Source of the DNA: Sphingomonas sp. PAMC26645
GTDB taxonomy: Bacteria > Pseudomonadota > Alphaproteobacteria > Sphingomonadales > Sphingomonadaceae
Assembly (NCBI RefSeq): GCF_004795835.1
Contig: NZ_CP039249.1
Location: 248,001-312,000 of the forward strand
Reading direction: 5' to 3'
DNA length: 64,000 nt
The notes below the pieces were generated by a model. The model had not been told where the DNA came from, searched no databases, and was given only the letters and a program-made list of their open reading frames with translations. Shown here piece by piece: positions 8,570 to 15,318 of the stretch. Made by a program: the position numbers and the translations under genes. The number at the start of each line of letters is the position of its first letter. The stretch's first letter is position 1.

Positions 8570-9090
8570 TGCCCGGTTACGGACCACCCCCTACTCCCGC
8601 GAAGAAGCTCCCCCCCAAAACGCTGATCGGCGTAATCGGCGCGGCCGCAGCGCTGATCGTGACCCCGTTCGTGTCCGGATGGGAGTCGGGCGGCACGCCG
8701 CGCCTCGTTGCATACCAGGACATCGTCAAGGTGTGGACGATCTGCGGCGGCGAGACGCTGGGCGTGAAGCCCGGCATGGTCGAGACGGTTGCCGGTTGTG
8801 AGCTGCGCGAGGAAGCGGCTCTCATCCGCCACGCTGAACCGGTCTTGGCCTGCACGCCAATCCTGCGCTCGCATCCCAACCAGCTCTCGGCCGCAATCAG
8901 CCTCGCCTATAACATCGGCACCGGCGGGTATTGTGGATCCACCGTCGCGCGGCGCTTCAACGCCAGCAACTGGCGTGGTGCCTGCGATGCTTTCCTGATG
9001 TGGAACAAGGCGGGTGGCCAGGTCGTGCGCGGCCTCGACCGCCGTCGCCGCGCCGAGCGCGACCTCTGCCTGAAGGAGCTGCCCCGATGA
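8569..9090 (+). CDS. SAR endolysin, GH24 lysozyme
   Basis: 173 aa. A weakly hydrophobic Ala/Gly-rich segment at about 18-37 (TLIGVIGAAAALIVTPFVSG) without a cleavage site is a signal-anchor-release domain. The lysozyme centre follows directly: Glu39 (WESGG), Asp51 (AYQDIVKV) and Thr57 (VWTIC), with Asp-x5-Thr as usual but three extra residues between Glu and Asp. Six cysteines suggest disulphides after release to the periplasm. SAR export would let the membrane-tethered enzyme be activated when the holin collapses the membrane potential. Confidence 0.9.
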   Translation: MPGYGPPPTPAKKLPPKTLIGVIGAAAALIVTPFVSGWESGGTPRLVAYQDIVKVWTICGGETLGVKPGMVETVAGCELREEAALIRHAEPVLACTPILRSHPNQLSAAISLAYNIGTGGYCGSTVARRFNASNWRGACDAFLMWNKAGGQVVRGLDRRRRAERDLCLKELPR

Positions 9091-9551
9091 TCCGCAACCT
9101 GTTCGCCAAGGTGAAGGCCGAGGCCTTCTTCCTCGTCCTGCTCGCCGTCGCCGCGGTCGGTGCCTGGCTGTACGTCCAGTACCGCCAGGTCAGCGCCGAT
9201 CGCGACGACCTGCGGCACCGCGCCGAGTTGATCTGCGCCGGATCGGGCGCGGACTTCGCCGCAATGGGTAACACCGCACGCGGTGTCCGGTGCGCACAAA
9301 CGGTCGCCGGCTTGGTGAAATTCAAAAGCGACAGCGACCAGCTCACCGCCGCCACGCTCGCGCAGGCGATGGCCGATCACGACGCCCGACAGAACGACGA
9401 CACCCGCGCCGCGCGCGCTGCTGCCGAGGCAGCAAGCTCGGCCGCACAACGAATGGAGATGGCAGATGCACAAGCTGAACGGACGAATCTTGTCGATAGC
9501 GATTGGTTTCGCGCTGTTAACGGCGTTGCCGGCCTGCGCCCGGCACGCTGA
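9087..9551 (+). CDS. i-spanin (Rz/LysB-like)
   Basis: ATG at 9087 overlaps the endolysin stop. The 154-aa product has a short basic N-terminus, one membrane helix (about 13-30, FFLVLLAVAAVGAWLY) and a long periplasmic Ala/Asp/Arg-rich helix that should form a coiled coil (TRAARAAAEAASSAAQRME). This is the inner-membrane spanin architecture. Its last 86 bases overlap the o-spanin gene in another frame. Together the two proteins bridge the periplasm and fuse the membranes in the last step of lysis. Confidence 0.87.
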   Translation: MIRNLFAKVKAEAFFLVLLAVAAVGAWLYVQYRQVSADRDDLRHRAELICAGSGADFAAMGNTARGVRCAQTVAGLVKFKSDSDQLTAATLAQAMADHDARQNDDTRAARAAAEAASSAAQRMEMADAQAERTNLVDSDWFRAVNGVAGLRPAR

Positions 9552-9801
9552 CGTCCCGCCAGCGGTCATCCCAGCGCCGATCCTGGTGAAGGTGAAGGAC
9601 ACGCCCCCGGCAGAGCTTCTTACGTGCGCTACGCGCCCCGAGGGCCTGCCGGAGGATCCGTCGCTGATCGCGCAGATCCCGACCAAGATCCGTGCCGGCA
9701 TTATCCGCCTCGCCCGTGCCTTCGCCGGCAACGCCGATCGCGCCGACCGCCTGGTTAACTGGAACGTGCCGGGTACCTGCCCCGCAGCTCGGAAAGACTA
9801 A
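9466..9801 (+). CDS. o-spanin lipoprotein (Rz1/LysC-like)
   Basis: 111 aa with a signal peptide ending in the lipobox LPAC (Cys24), so the mature protein is an outer-membrane lipoprotein. The following residues are proline-rich (ADVPPAVIPAPI), typical of Rz1 proteins. The first 86 bases lie inside the i-spanin gene in a different frame, the partly overlapping Rz/Rz1 arrangement. At about 88 mature residues it is longer than classical Rz1, with an extra C-terminal helical part. Confidence 0.87.
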   Translation: MHKLNGRILSIAIGFALLTALPACARHADVPPAVIPAPILVKVKDTPPAELLTCATRPEGLPEDPSLIAQIPTKIRAGIIRLARAFAGNADRADRLVNWNVPGTCPAARKD

Positions 9802-9802
9802 C

Positions 9803-10705
9803 ATGAAGATCATTGTAGCTACCGCTGCCGCTGTATTGAGCCTGATTTCTGGGACAGCATTCGCGCAAGGCAAACCTGTTAATAACGACCAGAGCATTAC
9901 AGTGTTGGAGGCAATAGCCTATGGCTCGCTGCACAACGCCGCGACTCCGGTAGACGATGCTCACGGCCTTCCAGTCCGCTGTATTTCTGGATGCTCCGGC
10001 GGATCTGGTGGGGGCGGCTCTGGCGATGCTTCGGCATTGAACCAGACGACGCAGATTACTGCGGAGCAAGCGATCCGCGACCGTATTGGCGCGCTAACCT
10101 CACCCGTATCGGGCTCGACGAACTGGCTACTGACCGACATTCGGACGGCGCTCGTTGGCACGCTGACGGTAGGCACGCATTCTGTCACCCAATCCGGAAC
10201 TTGGAACGTCGTTGTGTCGAATTTGCCGGCGACGCAGCCGATCAGCGCCGCAATGTTGCCGCTGCCGGCGGGGGCGGCGACGTCCGCCAGGCAGGACAAC
10301 ATTCTGTCGGCACTTGGCTCGCCGTTTCAGGCCGGAGGAGTTGTTGGAAATTCGGCCTTCGGCGCGAAGCTGCAGGATGGTGCTGGAGCCGCATTCGGCA
10401 CCGTTGCCAATCCGGTAGTGGTCGACTCGCTGTATCGTGGTCCTGCCGTGGATCGCGGCGCGATCGTCGGCACGTCGGCCACCATATTGATTGCCGCGAA
10501 CGCAAACCGTCGTGGATTTTCGATCCAGCCTCAGTCGGGTGCGTCCTGCTACATCAACGGAACGACCGCCGCGACAGCGGACTATCATAGCCTGCTCATA
10601 GCAGGTGGTCAGCTTTACGAGACGCCGGATAACTACAGCGGGACCGGCGCGATCTCGATCATTTGCACGTCCAGCAGCACCCCTGTTTACGCACGGGAGC
10701 GCTAA
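9803..10705 (+). CDS. Signal-peptide protein of the late operon, function unknown (300 aa)
   Basis: ATG at 9803 starts a clear Sec signal peptide (MKIIVATAAAVLSLISGTAFA, cut before Gln). The rest is Ser/Thr/Gly/Ala-rich and predicted beta-rich, with a Gly/Ser linker near residue 75, SVTQSGTWNVVVSNLPATQP in the middle, and a C-terminal RRGFSIQPQSGASCYINGTT region with two late cysteines. Such beta-rich Ser/Thr proteins are common virion decoration or binding proteins, but a cleaved export signal is odd for a virion part. Other possibilities are a secreted lysis helper or superinfection factor. It sits between the spanins and tail gene R. Confidence 0.75.
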   Translation: MKIIVATAAAVLSLISGTAFAQGKPVNNDQSITVLEAIAYGSLHNAATPVDDAHGLPVRCISGCSGGSGGGGSGDASALNQTTQITAEQAIRDRIGALTSPVSGSTNWLLTDIRTALVGTLTVGTHSVTQSGTWNVVVSNLPATQPISAAMLPLPAGAATSARQDNILSALGSPFQAGGVVGNSAFGAKLQDGAGAAFGTVANPVVVDSLYRGPAVDRGAIVGTSATILIAANANRRGFSIQPQSGASCYINGTTAATADYHSLLIAGGQLYETPDNYSGTGAISIICTSSSTPVYARER

Positions 10706-10708
10706 AAT

Positions 10709-11452
10709 ATGACGATGATCTCACCGCCCGCGCCGCGCTCAAACATCGCTACCGTCGATCCTACGGCCGCGGCCGATCTCACGCAGGGTTATGTCGCTGG
10801 CTCTCGCTGGCTCAACACCGTTACCGCAGAAATGTTTTTTTGCAGGTCACCCGCGGTCGGTGCAGCCGTGTGGATAAAGCTCTCTATGGACGGCTGGCCT
10901 GGCTACATCAGTGGGAATTGGTACGCCCTCATTCCGGGCGCGTCACTCGGCTCTGGCAATAGCGGCCTAAACACCGCCGTCAGAATGATCCCCTTCCAGT
11001 TATACGAGCGCATTACGCTATCGGCCTTGGCCGCGCGGGTGACCACCGCAGCGTCAGGTGGGTCCTTTGGACTGGCTATCTATGCTCACAACGGTGGCAC
11101 AGGGCGACCCACTGGAGCGCCGCTGGCGTCCGTTACAGGGTTGACCACGGCTGCGGCTGCGGTCGTATCCGCGGCCTTGCCCGGCAACGTCACATTGGAA
11201 CCGGGGACCTACTGGTTTGCCTGTCAGACCGACAACGCCGGCACAGTTTTCAGTGTCATGGTCGATACCAGCACCTGGATGAGTGCAATGATCGGATCGC
11301 AGACGCTGGCCAACGTGTCCTCAGGCGCTGCGAACAGTCAGATGCATTTGGCCGTCACGAATACCTATGGGGTGTTCCCTGACATGACTGCTGCGATATT
11401 TTCCGAAGTAACGTCGCGGGCCTACGCTCTCGGCTTTTTCAGGGTGGCATGA
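10709..11452 (+). CDS. Putative virion-associated beta-rich protein (247 aa)
   Basis: Starts 4 bp after the preceding gene. An N-terminal adapter-like stretch (DLTQGYVAGSRWLNTVTAEMFFCRS), common at the start of phage fibre and decoration proteins, is followed by a jelly-roll-like region (ITLSALAARVTTAASGGSFG, GNVTLEPGTYWFACQTDNAG). The composition suggests a capsid decoration or host-binding protein. I do not recognise a named family. Its coupling to the signal-peptide gene suggests the two form one accessory module inserted between lysis and tail completion genes. Confidence 0.7.
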   Translation: MTMISPPAPRSNIATVDPTAAADLTQGYVAGSRWLNTVTAEMFFCRSPAVGAAVWIKLSMDGWPGYISGNWYALIPGASLGSGNSGLNTAVRMIPFQLYERITLSALAARVTTAASGGSFGLAIYAHNGGTGRPTGAPLASVTGLTTAAAAVVSAALPGNVTLEPGTYWFACQTDNAGTVFSVMVDTSTWMSAMIGSQTLANVSSGAANSQMHLAVTNTYGVFPDMTAAIFSEVTSRAYALGFFRVA

Positions 11453-11453
11453 G

Positions 11454-11624
11454 ATGGAACGCGAAATCCACTATGAGCGGGATGGGTCCGTTCTCCTGAT
11501 GGAAGGAGAGCGGCAACGCCTCATTCTCGCTGGGTCGTCAGCTACGGAGATCGAGGAGGCGATGACAGAGTTCTTCTCGCGGGTGACCGACATTGCACCG
11601 ATCGAGCAGACGCCAGGTCGATGA
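11454..11624 (+). CDS. 56-aa phage protein, function unknown
   Basis: ATG at 11454 to TGA at 11622-11624 encodes MEREIHYERDGSVLLMEGER followed by a helical, acidic C-terminal half. It starts just after the stop of the 247-aa gene and ends overlapping the ATG of R (11621), so it fills the interval and is translationally coupled. It has no membrane segment and no recognised family. Confidence 0.65.
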   Translation: MEREIHYERDGSVLLMEGERQRLILAGSSATEIEEAMTEFFSRVTDIAPIEQTPGR

Positions 11625-12103
11625 AAAAGCTCGACAGCTTGCGCAAGCATCTACTCGCATCTGTTCCCGAAATTAGGAACAGTCCGGAGTTGATGGAGAT
11701 TTTCGTCGATAAGGGCGATGTGGCCGTGCGCGCAGGATCGCTATCGTTCGAGTATTCTTACACCGCTTCGGTGTGGGTGCAAGACTACACCGGCAAGGTC
11801 GACAACCTCTTGGTGCCAATCCTTGCATGGATCGCTGCAAACCAGCCCGATTTATTCGAGAAGGGCGACCGCAAGCCGTTCACGTTTGAATCGGAGCTGC
11901 TCGACGCGGAGACGTGCGACATCACGATCTCGATCGACCTGACCGAGCTGGTCCGCGTCGAGCAACAGCCGAACGGTCTCAAGGTCACGCATCTACCCGA
12001 ACCGGTTATGAACGACGCCTTTGCCGGCGTCCCGACCGGCACCAACCTATGGGCCGGCCTGATCGAGGACGGCACCGGCATGGTCGAGATCGTTACGCGA
12101 TGA
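11621..12103 (+). CDS. R: Tail completion protein R (P2 gpR-like)
   Basis: 160 aa, like gpR (155 aa). The start MKKLDSLRKHLLASVPEIRN and the region VQDYTGKVDNLLVPILAWIAANQPDLF are the family hallmarks, with the C-terminal DITISIDLTELVRVE segment. R acts with S in finishing the tail and joining it to the head. It overlaps both neighbours by 4 bp. Confidence 0.92.
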   Translation: MKKLDSLRKHLLASVPEIRNSPELMEIFVDKGDVAVRAGSLSFEYSYTASVWVQDYTGKVDNLLVPILAWIAANQPDLFEKGDRKPFTFESELLDAETCDITISIDLTELVRVEQQPNGLKVTHLPEPVMNDAFAGVPTGTNLWAGLIEDGTGMVEIVTR

Positions 12104-12558
12104 ACGACTTCGCGCCGATCGAGCAGCTCGTCCGCGATCTGCTGGTGCGTACCGCCGCGCCCGAACGCGCACGCTTGATGCGCTCGATCGGCCGCGAGAT
12201 CCGCAAGAGCCAGTCGGACCGTATCGCTGCCCAGCGCGATCCCGAGAACGCGGCGTTCGCCCCGCGCCGCCCCAAGCCCGATCGCGGGCGGAAGAAAGGC
12301 AAGCTTCGCCAGCAGAAGATGTTCCGCAAATTGCGGATGGCAAAGAGCCTGAAGGCGGGCGGCAACGGCGACGAAGTTTGGGTCGGCTTCGGCGGTCGCG
12401 CATCGCGGATCGCCAGCATTCACCAGGCCGGCCTGTCGGACGCCCCGGCACCTGGTCAGCCGAAGGTACGTTACGCCCGACGCGTGCTGCTCGGCCTGAC
12501 GGAAGCCGAACAGCAACGGATCCTCGATCTCATTCTCGCCCAGATCGCGCCCAGCTAG
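12100..12558 (+). CDS. S: Tail completion protein S (P2 gpS-like)
   Basis: From ATG at 12100 the 152-aa product matches gpS (150 aa): helical start EQLVRDLLVRTAAPERARLMRSIGREIRKSQ, the RIAAQRDP...FAPRRP segment, the KKGKLRQQKMFRKLR region, and RVLLGLTEAEQQRILDLILAQI at the end. It works with R at the head-tail interface. It is the last gene before the second phage dyad. Confidence 0.9.
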   Translation: MNDFAPIEQLVRDLLVRTAAPERARLMRSIGREIRKSQSDRIAAQRDPENAAFAPRRPKPDRGRKKGKLRQQKMFRKLRMAKSLKAGGNGDEVWVGFGGRASRIASIHQAGLSDAPAPGQPKVRYARRVLLGLTEAEQQRILDLILAQIAPS

Positions 12559-12601
12559 GTTGGATTTGAGTTCCGGGCCGGTAAATGACTCGACGTCATC
12601 T

Positions 12602-12628
12602 CTCTTGTAGAAAGCGTTTCTACAAGAG
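12602..12628. promoter_or_regulatory. Phage dyad, copy 2 (before J)
   Basis: A perfect inverted repeat with 12-bp arms CTCTTGTAGAAA (12602-12613) and TTTCTACAAGAG (12617-12628) around GCG, in the 100-bp gap between S and J. It contains TGT-N13-ACA. Its centre is 60 bp from the preferred J start at 12675. There is no T-run after it, so it does not look like an intrinsic terminator. Proposed as an Ogr-type activator site for the J operon. Confidence 0.72.
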
Positions 12629-12674
12629 CGCGCCATAGCCATGCCGTTGCCGCGCCGACGACATGGCCAGCGCC

Positions 12675-13568
12675 ATGACCGTCACCACCGCCATCGTTGA
12701 TCTATCGAAGCTCGATCCCCCGACGGTCGTCGAGCAGCTCGACTATGAGACGATCCTTGCGCGCAAGGTCGCGCGAATGCAGGCACTTTTTCCGGACTTC
12801 GACGCGACCGTCGACAGCGATCCCGCCATGAAGGTGCTGCAGGTCGCGGCTTATGACGAACTGTTACTGCGTCAGGACTTCAACGAACGCCTGGTCGGCC
12901 GCCTGGTCGCGTACGCCACCGGTGCCACGCTCGATCATATTGGCGCGGCGATCGGCGTAGCACGTCTCGCAGTCACGCCGGCCAACGCCACGACCGGCGC
13001 AGCGATCGTCTACGAGGACGACGATAGCTTCCGCGCGCGCGTCGTCCTCGGTCCGGAAGGCTTCGCCGCAGCTGGCCCCGAGCTGGCCTACGTCAAACGG
13101 GCGAAGGACGCCGGCACCGAAGTCCTCGACGCAAGCGCAATTTCGCCGGCACCCGGTGAAGTGCTCGTCACCGTCCTCTCACGATCGGGCGATGGCACCG
13201 CGCCCGAAGCTCTGGTTCAAGCCGTGCGCGACATCGTCAACGATCCTGCCGTTCGACCAGTAGGCGACCTGGTCACCGTCGCGGCTGCAACGCAGCGTCG
13301 CTTCGCGATCGACGCGCGGATGTGGACGTTCGCCGGTCCAGACCCTGCGCTGCTGATTGCGACGGCACGCGTACGACTCGATACCTACCTAATCGATTCA
13401 CGGCGCTTGGGTCGCAACGTTACCCTGTCGGGCATCAATGCCGCCCTCACGGTTCCCGGCGTGCAACGCGTCGAGATCCTCGCGCCGGCCGCAGACGTCA
13501 TTTGCGACCGCACCCAAGCAGCACTCTGCACGTCCGCCTCGATCACCCATGGCGGCTATGACGACTAG
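12675..13568 (+). CDS. J: Baseplate assembly protein J (P2 gpJ-like)
   Basis: With ATG at 12675 the product is 297 aa (gpJ is 302) and begins MTVTTAIVDLSKLDPPTVVE, aligning with the conserved start of gpJ; an ATG at 12663 would add four residues. LDYETILARKVARMQALFPDF and the YDELLLRQDFNERLVGRLVAYATGATLDHIG region are typical of the baseplate J/gp47 family. It forms the baseplate wedge with I and W. There is no Shine-Dalgarno before either ATG. Confidence 0.92.
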   Translation: MTVTTAIVDLSKLDPPTVVEQLDYETILARKVARMQALFPDFDATVDSDPAMKVLQVAAYDELLLRQDFNERLVGRLVAYATGATLDHIGAAIGVARLAVTPANATTGAAIVYEDDDSFRARVVLGPEGFAAAGPELAYVKRAKDAGTEVLDASAISPAPGEVLVTVLSRSGDGTAPEALVQAVRDIVNDPAVRPVGDLVTVAAATQRRFAIDARMWTFAGPDPALLIATARVRLDTYLIDSRRLGRNVTLSGINAALTVPGVQRVEILAPAADVICDRTQAALCTSASITHGGYDD

Positions 13569-14211
13569 TCTGCTGCCACCCAACGCAACCGGGCTGGAAC
13601 GGGCGTTGGAAGCCGGTGTTCGCGCCGGCAACGTTGTCACGCCTGTCGACGTCATCGACGTTGCCGAAACCTGCCCCGCGGATCTGTTGCCCTGGCTGGC
13701 CTGGGGGTTGTCCGTCGACAGCTGGGATGGCGATTGGTCGGAGGAGGACAAGCGCGACGCGGTCGCGAACTCGCTCGCATTCCACCGGATCAAGGGAACG
13801 CGTCTCTCCGTAGAAACGGTCCTGTCTCGCTTCGACAAACTGGCCGAGTTGGTGGAATGGCACCAGGCCGAACCGCGGCGCGCGCCCAACACCTTCGATG
13901 TCATCGTACCGCTCGTAATGGCGGATGGCACCGCGCCTGGCGGGCGTCGATCGACCGCGGCCTTTGCTGAGGCGATCATCCGTGAGGTTTCCCGCGTGAA
14001 ACCGCTGCGCGAACACATGACGCTGGTCCAGGCACTGACGGTCGCGGGCTCGGTAAGCGTGCAAGGCGTAGCGCGAGCCTTCATCGAGACACGGCAGGAC
14101 ACGGCGCTGGTCGCTGACACGTCCCCCGCGTGGGATCTCTACCTTCAGACGCACGACGGCGAACCGCTTCTCGACGCCGCGGACGGCACCTTTCTGGACA
14201 CCGCCCCATGA
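13558..14211 (+). CDS. I: Baseplate/tail protein I (P2 gpI-like)
   Basis: ATG at 13558 overlaps the end of J and starts MTTSLLPPNATGLERALE. The family signature TCPADLLPWLAWGLSVDSWD with KRDAVANSLAFHRIKGTRLSVETVL is clear. At 217 aa it is longer than P2 gpI (176), with an added C-terminal stretch before the DGTFLDTAP end. It joins the baseplate wedge and anchors the fibres. The stop overlaps the ATG of H. Confidence 0.92.
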   Translation: MTTSLLPPNATGLERALEAGVRAGNVVTPVDVIDVAETCPADLLPWLAWGLSVDSWDGDWSEEDKRDAVANSLAFHRIKGTRLSVETVLSRFDKLAELVEWHQAEPRRAPNTFDVIVPLVMADGTAPGGRRSTAAFAEAIIREVSRVKPLREHMTLVQALTVAGSVSVQGVARAFIETRQDTALVADTSPAWDLYLQTHDGEPLLDAADGTFLDTAP

Positions 14212-15317
14212 CCGCACTCAATCTCATTCTGACCAAGGTCGGCATAGAGCGCTTCGCCGCGGCTCAGGTTGGCGCACCGATCGACCTGACGGTTGCCGCG
14301 ATCGGTCTTACCGCCCAGGAGTTCTTCGCCGCGCCCACGCTCACCGCGCTCCCCGGTGAGTTTCGCCGGGTGCAGAACATTTCGGGCGATGCCATCGGCG
14401 ACAACACCGCCCACCTGGTCATGCAGGATGATGCCCCAGTCGGTTATACGGTGCGCGGGTTCGGCCTGTTCCTGGCAGACGGTACGTTGCTCGCGGCCTA
14501 TGGGCAGTCGACGCCGATCGTGGAGAAGTCGCCGGCTAACACGCTGCGCATGCCGCTTGATCTGGCGTTTCCGACGTCGGCGATCGACAAGCTGACGTTC
14601 GGCAATACAAATTTCCTCAACCCGCGGGCGACGACGGAAACGCTAGGAGTCGTGGAACTCGCGACGATCGACCAGGCCAATGCCGGCGACGTCCGACGTG
14701 TAACAACCGGCGCAGTCGTAAAGACGATGATCGCCACGGCCGTTGACGCGATCAAGAAGACGGTGGACGACGCGATCGCGGCGTTCAACACGACGCTCAA
14801 CGGCGCGATCGGTGCGACCGGCCAGGCGCTGGATGGTCTCGCCGCTCGCACTGCCTACGGCAGTGGCCTGGTCAAGGGCGGCGGGCGCAACGACACAAAC
14901 CGGACCTATACGGTCGATGCGGCAAGTCGCGAGCAGCTCCGCGCCGGTGCCGCGGGCGACGTTGCAGTAACACCGCAGGCCATGGCTAGTGCGGGCTTCG
15001 TCTACGTTGTCGACAGCCGCCTGTCGGCTCAGAGCGGCTTTCGGATCTGGTCAGACGGCTTCATCGAGCAATGGGGCCTGTTCGACGTCAACATCCCCAG
15101 TGAACAGGCGTTCAATATCGTCTTTCCGATCCCGTTCGTCGCCGAATGTTTCGGTGTCAGCGGCACGGTCCGCAACCCGACACAGAATTCATTTGGCTGC
15201 CACCAGGTGCAGGAAGTCGCGATCAGCCTGACCGGCGCGACCGTGTTCCTGCAGTCCGACGACGCATCCAGCACCGACGCAGCCGGCGGTTTCCGCTGGC
15301 GCACGACAGGACGGTAA
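14208..15317 (+). CDS. H: Tail fibre protein H
   Basis: 369 aa. The N-terminus (MTALNLILTKVGIERFAAAQ, then the RRVQNISGDAIGDNTAHLVM region) is the conserved baseplate-attachment domain of P2-like fibres. TTETLGVVELATIDQANAGD is the repeated fibre motif seen in gpH. A helical stalk follows, and the C-terminal FRIWSDGFIEQWG segment is the phage fibre tip domain. It is about half the length of P2 gpH (669 aa), so the shaft is short; much of the host-binding work may be done by the two spike genes that follow. No chaperone gene (gpG) is seen. Confidence 0.9.
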   Translation: MTALNLILTKVGIERFAAAQVGAPIDLTVAAIGLTAQEFFAAPTLTALPGEFRRVQNISGDAIGDNTAHLVMQDDAPVGYTVRGFGLFLADGTLLAAYGQSTPIVEKSPANTLRMPLDLAFPTSAIDKLTFGNTNFLNPRATTETLGVVELATIDQANAGDVRRVTTGAVVKTMIATAVDAIKKTVDDAIAAFNTTLNGAIGATGQALDGLAARTAYGSGLVKGGGRNDTNRTYTVDAASREQLRAGAAGDVAVTPQAMASAGFVYVVDSRLSAQSGFRIWSDGFIEQWGLFDVNIPSEQAFNIVFPIPFVAECFGVSGTVRNPTQNSFGCHQVQEVAISLTGATVFLQSDDASSTDAAGGFRWRTTGR

Positions 15318-15318
15318 C

